A DNA stretch of 44,809 nt from Lachnospiraceae bacterium (lineage in GTDB: Bacteria > Bacillota > Clostridia > Lachnospirales > Lachnospiraceae), in NCBI GenBank assembly GCA_028693705.1, contig JAQUUX010000016.1, positions 1 through 44,809 on the forward strand. Reading direction: 5' to 3'. A model generated the notes under the pieces. That model made no database searches, was not told the origin of the DNA, and was given only the letters and a program-made list of their open reading frames with translations. A program made the position numbers and the translations under genes. Positions 1 through 7,186 of this stretch are shown here, in pieces; positions within the stretch are counted from its first letter, which is position 1; every line of letters begins with the position of its first letter.

Positions 1-49
1 AGGTTCGTCTTATTGCTTTTGTTGTATCTCTGTCAGACGCAACTCTGAT

Positions 50-78
50 ATAATATCATGTGTCTTATCTGATGTCAA
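50..78 (-). promoter_or_regulatory. Second outward promoter (P2) at left edge
   Basis: On the minus strand a perfect TTGACA (78-73) is followed after exactly 17 bp by TATTAT (55-50). A/T-rich sequence lies just upstream. It fires leftwards out of the window. Together with the promoter at 168-196 it forms a tandem pair about 118 bp apart, an arrangement typical of stable RNA operons. The gene it drives is not in the window. Confidence 0.7.
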
Positions 79-141
79 TACTTTTTTTAAAATCTTTTTT
101 GCTTTGATTTGCTTTCGCATTCATCGCATTTTGACTTTTCA

Positions 142-196
142 CCACTCATTTGGGCGAGTGGACTTTTATAATACCATTGCATTTTTTATATGTCAA
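142..196 (-). promoter_or_regulatory. First outward promoter (P1) plus start-site hairpin
   Basis: On the minus strand TTGACA (196-191), a 17-bp spacer and TATTAT (173-168) form a near-consensus sigma-A promoter. The predicted transcript starts almost at the foot of a small hairpin with arms CCACTC and GAGTGG (161-142). No T-run follows the hairpin, so it is not an obvious terminator. The promoter fires away from the CvpA-like gene and into P2. Confidence 0.7.
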
Positions 197-206
197 CGGG
201 ATTTTT

Positions 207-719
207 CTATTTTTTTAAATTTTGTAACCAATTCAGCAAAAAGGGAACAATCATCGTCAAGCAGTTGTGGTCGAAGATGTATGTCAGCACAAGACTGTCA
301 CCAACTGAAGCAGTTATCCAGGCACCTGCTTTTCCTAATCCGAAGGTACTTACCAGGCTTTCCAGTGCCCATAAAATAATCAGTGTCTCAGCCAGTCCAA
401 ATGCAATGCCGCACACCTGGTCTACGCTGTGTATAATTGGCAGTCCAGCCAAAATCTTTGCTGGAGATATCACAAGTTTGATAATTTTATATACAATTGA
501 AACACTTAACAATAATATGATGCTCAATAAGGTCTCAAGCCGGTTTCCGCTTTTTATACTGTTATAGGTCATTAACAGCAATACCAGCATAACCACCGAT
601 ACCAATATGGAGCCTAACGTCCCTAATTCTTCCACCATACCAACTTTGCAGCCGTGTACCATTCTTGTAAAAGCTACGACAATGCAAACTATCAGCAGGA
701 TATTTATATGTATATTCAT
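207..719 (-). CDS. CvpA-like integral membrane protein
   Basis: A 170-residue, very hydrophobic protein with about four predicted membrane segments: roughly residues 3-20, 30-50, 62-85 and 100-125, plus a hydrophobic C-terminal stretch. Topology and glycines such as GMVEELGTLGS resemble the CvpA family, which in other bacteria is linked to colicin V export and envelope stress. The assignment is by general resemblance, not by a diagnostic motif. The start is supported by GGAGG five bases before ATG. It is the last gene of a same-direction block (recR, MPN-like unknown, DUF5711, this gene) and is followed by the outward tandem promoters. Confidence 0.55.
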   Translation of the reverse strand: MNIHINILLIVCIVVAFTRMVHGCKVGMVEELGTLGSILVSVVMLVLLLMTYNSIKSGNRLETLLSIILLLSVSIVYKIIKLVISPAKILAGLPIIHSVDQVCGIAFGLAETLIILWALESLVSTFGLGKAGAWITASVGDSLVLTYIFDHNCLTMIVPFLLNWLQNLKK

Positions 720-797
720 TTTTCCTCCATGTCGTGGTACATTCTGGCAAGGTCATGTACAACAGAAATTTCTCAAAACATTATCCTTATATGTTCT

Positions 798-2036
798 TTA
801 TTTAAGTTCAATAGTTTCCACGCTATCCTGAGTCAATACCAGATAACGATAGCTTGAGGCTGTAGGAGCCAATAACGAAACTGCTTTATTAAAGCTTCCT
901 GCAAATTTCTCTACGCCATCCATATTAAAGATCTGACATTCTGCATCATTGTAGATTACAACGTTATCTCCATCAAAAACAATATCTGTGTAGTCCACAT
1001 CAAATCCCTGAGATAATACCATTGTTCCTTCTGCATTATATATATCCATTCGGTATTTGTGTTCACCTGTGGTATCATTAAAAATCAGTTCTACATATTC
1101 ATCATCGCTATAGACGCTTCTGACTTCTTCGGATAATAATATCTCAGCTACACTGGTGGGTATCTGATTTCCCGAATAGAACATGATTCGGTCATCCGAA
1201 ACAGCATATACGTTACGACTGCTCATAAATTGTATTTCCGGCACGATGCTGTCATTATAATCATATCCGCTTACATAATTATCTGTATAATTCTGCCCTA
1301 CTGATCCAAAATTATAAAAGCTGACGCTGGATTTCATCACACCCTCGTCTATATACAAATAGGAAACTGCAAACAATTCCGCATTCGGTGATATGCTGAC
1401 TGCTACCGGATAACCGCTGTTCTGCATCGTTGTTTTAAAGCATACCAGCTCATTTCCCTCAGCATCATAAACATATATCCATGTAACATTAGTATCTTCC
1501 AGTATCGCTGCCACGATGCCTGTAGATGAAACGCAAAAGTCCCGAATAGGTAGGTTTGTACTGATTTCTCCTCGTATACTGGTAGAATCCACTACATAAA
1601 TAGTTCTTCCGTTGTAGTCACCAATAGCTGCTACATTTTCGCATATCTCTACTTTTGGATCCTGCATTTCGAAAGTTTCATCCCATAATTTATTTCCCTT
1701 GGTGTCAACACAATTGGCTCCGTCCTTACTATAAGTCAACACGTTTCCACCTAGATTTTCATTAGTAGTTCCCGAAACCGGAGTCCACGGTTCGGAAGAT
1801 AACACCTGGTAACTGGTGTATATTTTACTTTTATATTGTTCAATCAACACTGCTACAACTGCCACTATCAAAATCAATACCAAAACTGTACGATAAAAAA
1901 TAGTAAGTCTGTGCTTTTTGATTTTCTGCATAAAATCGCGATTGTTAGAATTTTCTATCTTGTTATCACGTTGTTCTTTCTTTTTAATGTAGCTTCTTAT
2001 ATTCGACACAATGAACTCCCATACTTGTTTTTCCAT
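798..2036 (-). CDS. DUF5711 family membrane-anchored protein
   Basis: A 412-residue protein with a basic N-terminus, one membrane segment at about residues 44-66 and a large extracytoplasmic part. That part has repeated strands of the beta-propeller kind, with phrases such as LTYSKDG and CENVAAIGDYNGRTIYVVD, typical of the DUF5711 family of Lachnospiraceae. The molecular function of the family is unknown. I see no Shine-Dalgarno sequence before this ATG; an internal ATG (residue 36, just before the membrane segment) is an alternative but also lacks one. It lies between an MPN-like unknown and a CvpA-like gene in the same direction, suggesting co-transcription. Confidence 0.7.
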   Translation of the reverse strand: MEKQVWEFIVSNIRSYIKKKEQRDNKIENSNNRDFMQKIKKHRLTIFYRTVLVLILIVAVVAVLIEQYKSKIYTSYQVLSSEPWTPVSGTTNENLGGNVLTYSKDGANCVDTKGNKLWDETFEMQDPKVEICENVAAIGDYNGRTIYVVDSTSIRGEISTNLPIRDFCVSSTGIVAAILEDTNVTWIYVYDAEGNELVCFKTTMQNSGYPVAVSISPNAELFAVSYLYIDEGVMKSSVSFYNFGSVGQNYTDNYVSGYDYNDSIVPEIQFMSSRNVYAVSDDRIMFYSGNQIPTSVAEILLSEEVRSVYSDDEYVELIFNDTTGEHKYRMDIYNAEGTMVLSQGFDVDYTDIVFDGDNVVIYNDAECQIFNMDGVEKFAGSFNKAVSLLAPTASSYRYLVLTQDSVETIELK

Positions 2037-2087
2037 AAACTGCGTGCCATTATTCTAACACATTTTGCAGGCAAGCTGAATACTTTT

Positions 2088-2699
2088 TTACCCTGCAAGT
2101 TCTGCAGCGATTAGCACAGCTTTTATGAAATTCATCAAACCCTGATAGGTATTGATAGATGTAACACACAATAATATGATCAGGATCAGAAGACCGAGTC
2201 CACTATTCCATATGGTTTCTATATTTAACCTGTTTGTCCCTTTTTTTACAATATAATTTTTTATTCCATTTTCATTTTTATTTTCCTGTACGTTGTCTGA
2301 TGAAATATTTTCCTGCTTTATCATAATATTTGATGCCGGAATTTCCCATTGATCCAGAAGCAGTTCCTTCATCGGTTCATTATCTGCGTAGAATAAGAAG
2401 TAATCTTTTATGTATTCGCCTTTATCCGTTTTGATTTTCACCGTATTTTCCTGCCATACCGCGTTCAATGCCATAGATATTCCATTACTATCTTCGATCA
2501 TACCTTTTCGGGTTTTTTCGGTAATGATTCTTTCCGCTCTCCATATCCAGCTCCTGCCGTCTTCATCCTTTCTGCCTACAAGGGTAATGCCGTCGCTATT
2601 CTTTTCTCTTTGCAGAAAGGTATACACATAATCTTCTATGTAAATAGGAATTTTCGATTGCTCTGGATTTCCAATTTTTCTAAAAGGTCCTTTCATCAT
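2088..2699 (-). CDS. Unknown protein with C-terminal membrane segment
   Basis: A 203-residue protein. Residues 1-125 look soluble and begin with PIYIEDYVYTFLQ, a phrase I associate with an uncharacterised Lachnospiraceae family that may adopt a JAB/MPN-like fold. I see no metal-binding motif, so this is a weak suggestion. A charged linker (about 130-160) precedes a hydrophobic helix at about 168-190, placing the soluble part in the cytoplasm with a C-terminal anchor. It follows recR but is separated from it by a terminator. An extended -10 (TGCTATAGT, around 2734-2741) may give it its own promoter. ATG codons at 2699 and 2696 are both possible starts. Confidence 0.6.
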   Translation of the reverse strand: MMKGPFRKIGNPEQSKIPIYIEDYVYTFLQREKNSDGITLVGRKDEDGRSWIWRAERIITEKTRKGMIEDSNGISMALNAVWQENTVKIKTDKGEYIKDYFLFYADNEPMKELLLDQWEIPASNIMIKQENISSDNVQENKNENGIKNYIVKKGTNRLNIETIWNSGLGLLILIILLCVTSINTYQGLMNFIKAVLIAAELAG

Positions 2700-2779
2700 C
2701 GCGATTCACCACCTTACCTGCTATTTACACCTTACTATAGCATAGGAAAAGTTCTGAAATTTGTTAGATATTGTTCCAT

Positions 2780-2813
2780 AAAAAAAGAAAGACTATTTTC
2801 ATAGTCTCTCTTT
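2780..2813 (-). terminator. Terminator after recR
   Basis: On the minus strand a 13-bp stem with one mismatch (arms 2813-2801 and 2796-2784) is closed by a short A-rich loop and followed by seven Ts. It lies 35 bp after the recR stop and separates recR from the downstream gene. Confidence 0.8.
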
Positions 2814-2847
2814 AAAAGCTCATCTTTATATGTGTCTATGCAAGTCC

Positions 2848-3444
2848 TTATATCTCAACTCTGCCTTCTAATGCCCGTAACAGGGTTACCTCATCAATGT
2901 ATTCCAGATCCCCGCCTACCGGTACGCCACTGGCGATTCGTGTTACGCGAATGCCAATCGGCTTGATCAGCTTGCTGATATACATTGCCGTAGTCTCACC
3001 TTCCAGGCTGGAATTTGTTGCAATGATAACTTCCTCCACATCTGATTCCAGTCTTGTCATCAATTCCTTCAATCTGATATCATTAGGACCGATACCAAGC
3101 ATGGGTGAAATTGCTCCGTGTAGGACATGATAAACACCTTCGTATTTGCCCGTTTTTTCGTAAGCAGCCATATCCCTGGTATTCTCTACCACCATGATCT
3201 GTTTATGATTACGTCTCTCATTAGAACAAATTGGACAAAGTTCTTTATCTGTTAATGTATAGCATTCTTTACAATACCGGACATTTGCTTTAGCCTCTAC
3301 CATAATATGCGCTAAACGCTCTACTCTGTCCTGAGGCATGTTGATCAAATGAAATGCCAGTCTTTGAGCAGACTTCGCTCCAATTCCGGGAAGTGCGGAC
3401 AATTCTTCAATTAATCGATTTATATGCCCACTATACAGTTCCAT
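2848..3444 (-). CDS. recR: Recombination mediator RecR
   Basis: RecR (198 residues, the usual length) forms a DNA clamp and, with RecO and RecF, loads RecA at gaps during recombinational repair. Visible are a helix-hairpin-helix ([16 protein letters not shown], residues 18-33), a four-cysteine zinc finger (CKEC...CPIC, about 58-74) and a Toprim domain (MVVENTRDM, then a C-terminal Walker-B-like region). Its ATG shares one base with the stop of the upstream ybaB gene (TGATG), so the two are translationally coupled. The dnaX-ybaB-recR order is conserved across Firmicutes. Confidence 0.97.
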   Translation of the reverse strand: MELYSGHINRLIEELSALPGIGAKSAQRLAFHLINMPQDRVERLAHIMVEAKANVRYCKECYTLTDKELCPICSNERRNHKQIMVVENTRDMAAYEKTGKYEGVYHVLHGAISPMLGIGPNDIRLKELMTRLESDVEEVIIATNSSLEGETTAMYISKLIKPIGIRVTRIASGVPVGGDLEYIDEVTLLRALEGRVEI

Positions 3445-3797
3445 CAGAATGAAAATCCTCCAGGTAAGCCCATTCCACCAGTCATCTTGGACATAGCTTC
3501 TGTATTTGCTTCATCTGCCATGTGCATTGCTTCGTTGGTCGCTGCTACGATCAGATCCTGTAACATTTCAATATCGTCCGGATCCACTGCTTCCTCTGAT
3601 AAAATCACTTTTACAACTTCTTTTTTACCGGTTACAGTTACTTCTACTGCACCACCACCGGCTTTCGCCGTAAATTCTTTTGTTTCCAGTTCTTTCTGGT
3701 TTTCTTCCATCTGACGCTGCATTCTCTGCGCTTGCTTCATCAGATTGTTCATATTACCAGGCATGCCGCCTCCAGGAAATCCTCCACGTTTTGCCAT
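3444..3797 (-). CDS. YbaB/EbfC nucleoid-associated protein
   Basis: A 117-residue DNA-binding protein of the YbaB/EbfC family, which forms tweezer-like dimers on DNA. The N-terminus is rich in Gly, Pro and Met (residues 1-15), followed by a coiled helix ([17 protein letters not shown]) and the family core [18 protein letters not shown]. It sits between dnaX and recR as in Bacillus (yaaK). The dnaX stop lies within its ribosome binding region (GAGGAGGA), and its own stop overlaps the recR start by one base, so the three genes are tightly coupled. Confidence 0.95.
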   Translation of the reverse strand: MAKRGGFPGGGMPGNMNNLMKQAQRMQRQMEENQKELETKEFTAKAGGGAVEVTVTGKKEVVKVILSEEAVDPDDIEMLQDLIVAATNEAMHMADEANTEAMSKMTGGMGLPGGFSF

Positions 3798-3799
3798 GT

Positions 3800-5368
3800 C
3801 TAATCCTCCTCTTCAATTTCCATATTAATCAGTTGTGACAGATCTACATAATTATCGCGGAATTCTCGATCGCTTTCCACGTTCTGCAGTACCACTTCTA
3901 TTTCTTTCCCTATCATATCGGAAAGCATCTGTTCCAACAATACCTTATGCTCTTCTATTGACATATAATCATAAGGTAACGGACTCTCAAATACTAACAT
4001 TAACCGGTTATCTCCGGCAAGACTTAATTTTGCTTCTTTTAAATATGCTTTCATTGGCATGGCTGTCATGCCTATCACGCTTTGCCATTTTCCAAGAATC
4101 TGCTGAATATCATCAGGAAGTGCCTTAGGAAGCTGTGGTCTTTCTCTTCTGGCTGCCGGTTCAAGAATTGAGCCTCCCGTCACTTGAGAAACACTGCCGG
4201 CCGCTACTACGATTCCTTCTTCCATTTTTTCTTCTAACTGTTTAATCCGATCCAATACCGAATCGTTAGTATGTTCCATTTCTGGTTTACATAATTTTAT
4301 CAGTGCAATTTCTATTAGCACGCGCTTTTGTGCCGCATATTTGATTTTATCAGCCAGTTCTGAGAATATACGGATATATCTCATTATGGTATCCATATCT
4401 GTCATCTCGGCTTCTTCTTTCAGCCTCGCAAGATGATCTGTAGACATATCCACTACATCTTCCAAATGATCAGATGTCTTGGCCAAAAGTAAATTTCTCA
4501 TATACCATGTGAAATCTGCAACAAACTGGGGTAGTTCCCTGCCCTGCATAATAATGTCTTCCAAAAGAGAAATACATCCAATAACATCCCGTTTCAGCAC
4601 ATCTCGCAATAAATTACTGAATACCTCAGTATCCACCGCACCTAGTACGTCCAGTGCCTTCTCATAGGTCAGTTCCTGTCCGTAATGAAAGGCAATGCAC
4701 TGATCCAGTAAACTAAGTGCATCTCGCATGGAACCGTCTGCCGTTTTAGCTATATAGCGAAGCGCTTTCTCTTCCACCTGCACTTCTTCTTTTTCCATCA
4801 GTTCCTGTAATCTTTTTTCGATGGTGTCTACTGTAATACGTTTGAAATCATACCTCTGGCATCTTGAAAGTATGGTAATCGGAATCTTATGTACTTCCGT
4901 GGTCGCCAAGATAAAAATGACATAAGACGGAGGTTCTTCCAACGTCTTCAGCAACGCATTAAATGCTCCTATAGAAAGCATATGAACTTCATCTATGATG
5001 TAAACCTTGAACTTTCCCTGCGCCGGTGAATATTCAACTTCCTCCACGATCTCACGGATATTGTCCACACCATTGTTGGAAGCCGCGTCGATTTCAATGA
5101 CATTCATGCTGGCACCGGCGGCAATCGCTTTGCAGCTGGCACATTCCCCACAGGGGCTGCCATCTACCGGGTGCTCACAGTTAACTGCCTTTGCAAATAT
5201 CTTAGCAATAGTGGTTTTACCGGTTCCACGGGTGCCGCAAAAAAGATAGGCATGGCCTATCCTGTCTGCAGCTATTTGATTTTTTAAAGTTGTTACAATA
5301 TGTTCCTGTCCTTTTACGTCCTCAAAATTATCCGGACGAAACTTACGATACAGGGCTGTATATGACAT
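3800..5368 (-). CDS. dnaX: DNA polymerase III subunits gamma/tau
   Basis: The clamp-loader ATPase of the replicative polymerase, which opens and loads the beta clamp. The N-terminal AAA+ module shows Walker A (GTRGTGKTT, about 45-53), a four-cysteine zinc site (CEHP...CGECASC), Walker B (IIDEVHML), sensor 1 (ILATTE) and the SRC motif (ILSRCQRYDF). The C-terminal part (about 380-522) is the variable tau region. At 522 residues it is slightly short for the family. The start has AGGAG 8 bp upstream. It lies 37 bp after pfk with no terminator between them, so it probably belongs to one transcript pfk-dnaX-ybaB-recR. Confidence 0.97.
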   Translation of the reverse strand: MSYTALYRKFRPDNFEDVKGQEHIVTTLKNQIAADRIGHAYLFCGTRGTGKTTIAKIFAKAVNCEHPVDGSPCGECASCKAIAAGASMNVIEIDAASNNGVDNIREIVEEVEYSPAQGKFKVYIIDEVHMLSIGAFNALLKTLEEPPSYVIFILATTEVHKIPITILSRCQRYDFKRITVDTIEKRLQELMEKEEVQVEEKALRYIAKTADGSMRDALSLLDQCIAFHYGQELTYEKALDVLGAVDTEVFSNLLRDVLKRDVIGCISLLEDIIMQGRELPQFVADFTWYMRNLLLAKTSDHLEDVVDMSTDHLARLKEEAEMTDMDTIMRYIRIFSELADKIKYAAQKRVLIEIALIKLCKPEMEHTNDSVLDRIKQLEEKMEEGIVVAAGSVSQVTGGSILEPAARRERPQLPKALPDDIQQILGKWQSVIGMTAMPMKAYLKEAKLSLAGDNRLMLVFESPLPYDYMSIEEHKVLLEQMLSDMIGKEIEVVLQNVESDREFRDNYVDLSQLINMEIEEED

Positions 5369-5405
5369 GTCTTATGCTCCTGTTCCTAATGCCTTTATCA
5401 AAAAC

Positions 5406-6479
5406 TTAATCGCCGAAACTGATCCCCAGGGATTTTGCTTCCTGTACAATTGATGCTTCCGGAGACAGCATTTTCAGCTTGCCTGCCACATCCTCCAATG
5501 GTACTTTTACAATTTCACGATTTTTATAGCCTACCATGAAGCCATATTCACCTTCCAAAATCAGGCGACCTGCTTCAGATCCCAATCGGCTGGCAAATAC
5601 ACGATCATACGGGCATGGGCTCCCACCTCTCTGTGTATGTCCCGGAACTGTAACACGTACTTCCTGTCCGGTCATCTGAGAAATCCGGTCTGCCACTTCA
5701 TAGGAAACAGAAGGATATTTATAATTTTCCAGTTTCTTTTTATACTCTTTTTTGGAAAGCTTTGCATCCTCTTTGGAAATAGCACCCTCTGCTACTGCCA
5801 GGATTGTAAAACGTTTTCCTTTTTCATGGCGCTGTTTAATAGCATCCACTACTTTATCAATATCATACGAAATCTCAGGAATCAGTATAATATCTGCGCC
5901 ACCCGCCATACCTGCATTCAAAGTAAGCCATCCAACTTTATGTCCCATTACTTCTACAATAAACACACGACCATGGGAAGATGCAGTTGTATGAATACAG
6001 TCAATGCAATCTGTTGCAATATCTACGGCACTTTGGAAACCAAAGGTCATATCCGTTCCCCAAAGATCATTATCAATAGTCTTAGGCAGGGTTATAATAT
6101 TAAGTCCCTCTTCCCGTAACAGATTTGCTGTTTTATGAGTTCCGTTTCCACCCAGGATTACCATGCAATCAAGCTGTAGCTTATAGTAATTCTGTTTCAT
6201 GGCATCCACCTTGTCTAAGCCATTCTCATCAGGATCTTTTATTGTCTTAAATGGTGTTCTGGAACTTCCCAGAATAGTACCACCCTTTGTCAAAATACCG
6301 GAAAAATCATGTTCTCCCAGCATTCTGAAATTACCGTAAATCAAGCCTCTATAGCCATCCAGAAAACCGTAAATTTCAATTTCTTCACCACTGTTAGCTA
6401 AACATTTTACAACACCACGCATCGCAGCGTTCAATGCCTGACAATCTCCACCGCTGGTTAACATACCAATTCTCTTCAT
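5406..6479 (-). CDS. 6-phosphofructokinase
   Basis: Phosphorylates fructose-6-phosphate to fructose-1,6-bisphosphate, the committed step of glycolysis. The 357-residue length and the motifs TSGGDCQALNAAMRG (start), PKTIDND (substrate), VEVMGHKVGWL and PGHTQRGGSP identify the PFK family. Two positions differ from E. coli PfkA. The metal/phosphate-donor motif reads GGNGT rather than GGDGS, and lysine replaces glycine in PKTIDND, a feature of group III and PPi-using enzymes. Glycine is kept at the position that is Asp in most PPi enzymes, so the phosphoryl donor (ATP or PPi) cannot be fixed by reading alone. It is the first gene before dnaX, with its own promoter. Confidence 0.93.
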   Translation of the reverse strand: MKRIGMLTSGGDCQALNAAMRGVVKCLANSGEEIEIYGFLDGYRGLIYGNFRMLGEHDFSGILTKGGTILGSSRTPFKTIKDPDENGLDKVDAMKQNYYKLQLDCMVILGGNGTHKTANLLREEGLNIITLPKTIDNDLWGTDMTFGFQSAVDIATDCIDCIHTTASSHGRVFIVEVMGHKVGWLTLNAGMAGGADIILIPEISYDIDKVVDAIKQRHEKGKRFTILAVAEGAISKEDAKLSKKEYKKKLENYKYPSVSYEVADRISQMTGQEVRVTVPGHTQRGGSPCPYDRVFASRLGSEAGRLILEGEYGFMVGYKNREIVKVPLEDVAGKLKMLSPEASIVQEAKSLGISFGD

Positions 6480-6564
6480 CTGGTACTCCTCCTGTTTTCT
6501 ATATCTTCATCTCTAGTCTTACCCGTTACAACTAAAAGTATTTTATCAAGTTCCTACCTTTAGA

Positions 6565-6593
6565 ATTATAGTATATTTCCATCATGACCACAA
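6565..6593 (-). promoter_or_regulatory. Promoter of pfk
   Basis: On the minus strand TTGTGG (6593-6588), 17 bp, then a perfect TATAAT (6570-6565), about 85 bp before the pfk start. It is back to back with the tRNA-Ser promoter. Confidence 0.6.
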
Positions 6594-6612
6594 GATTTTG
6601 TTCCTACTGTTG

Positions 6613-6641
6613 TTGACTTAAATTTTCCATACCTTTATAAT
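6613..6641 (+). promoter_or_regulatory. Promoter of tRNA-Ser
   Basis: TTGACT (6613-6618), a 17-bp spacer and TATAAT (6636-6641) place the transcription start within a few bases of the tRNA 5' end. Confidence 0.8.
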
Positions 6642-6650
6642 AATGCCGTT

Positions 6651-6736
6651 GGAGATGTATCGAAGTGGTCATAACGGGGCGCACTCGAAATGCGTTAGCC
6701 CTCCGGGGCACGCGGGTTCGAATCCCGCCATCTCCG
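6651..6736 (+). tRNA. tRNA-Ser (anticodon CGA)
   Basis: Cloverleaf: acceptor GGAGATG pairs with CATCTCC, the anticodon arm is GCGCA-CTCGAAA-TGCGT with anticodon CGA (reads UCG), a long variable arm GCCC-TCC-GGGGC marks a class II tRNA, and the T arm is GCGGG-TTCGAAT-CCCGC. The discriminator is G. The CCA end is not encoded (CTCA follows). Confidence 0.97.
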
Positions 6737-6743
6737 CTCACCT

Positions 6744-6773
6744 AAAAAGCCGAGACGTACGTCTCGGCTTTCA
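6744..6773. terminator. Two-way terminator after tRNA-Ser
   Basis: A perfect 26-bp palindrome (6746-6771) with GC-rich arms GCCGAGAC/GTCTCGGC, bordered by A and T runs. It ends the tRNA transcript rightwards and, with TTTTT on the minus strand, the ppk1 transcript leftwards. Confidence 0.85.
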
Positions 6774-6795
6774 TTCTATAGGATTTTACCTGTTT

Positions 6796-7155
6796 TTATT
6801 CATTCTCCCAGGTCTCAATTATCATATTTCCCGCCCGCAGAGAAATACCGATGCCGCCCTCAAAATCTGCTTCAATGCCCTCTGTTACTTTGCGCAGCTT
6901 GATTTCGTCCATATATCGAACAAATAAGTCTGCCTTCATTTCAAAAACATCTACGTCTTTAAAGCAAAACCGATAATTTTGATCCTCATATTCCACGAGA
7001 ATTTTAATTTCGTTTTTATTTGATTTTTCTATATTAAGTATTTCTCCATTTTGAAATAAATCATTATCGTCCAGCAGACGTTCGATATCTTTCCATTGAT
7101 CCACTACCGTAATTTCGATTTCAATAAATTCTTCATCCAGTTCACTCATAATCAT
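6796..7155 (-). CDS. Unknown small acidic protein
   Basis: A 119-residue acidic, soluble protein without signal peptide, membrane segment or cysteine cluster. Its predicted strands (EFIEIEITVVD, EIKILVEYEDQNYRFCF) suggest a beta-rich single domain. I do not recognise the family. It starts 31 bp after the ppk1 stop with no terminator between them, so it is probably the second gene of the ppk1 transcript, which ends at the shared terminator near the tRNA. A second ATG two codons in (MSELDEE) is an equally good start. Confidence 0.65.
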   Translation of the reverse strand: MIMSELDEEFIEIEITVVDQWKDIERLLDDNDLFQNGEILNIEKSNKNEIKILVEYEDQNYRFCFKDVDVFEMKADLFVRYMDEIKLRKVTEGIEADFEGGIGISLRAGNMIIETWENE

Positions 7156-7186
7156 TCGATATAATCTCCTGTCTTTTCATCACCGG

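Noticed and set aside
6643..6927. Open frame on the plus strand across tRNA-Ser
   Set aside because: It runs through the tRNA and its terminator and into the opposite gene; it has no ribosome site of its own.
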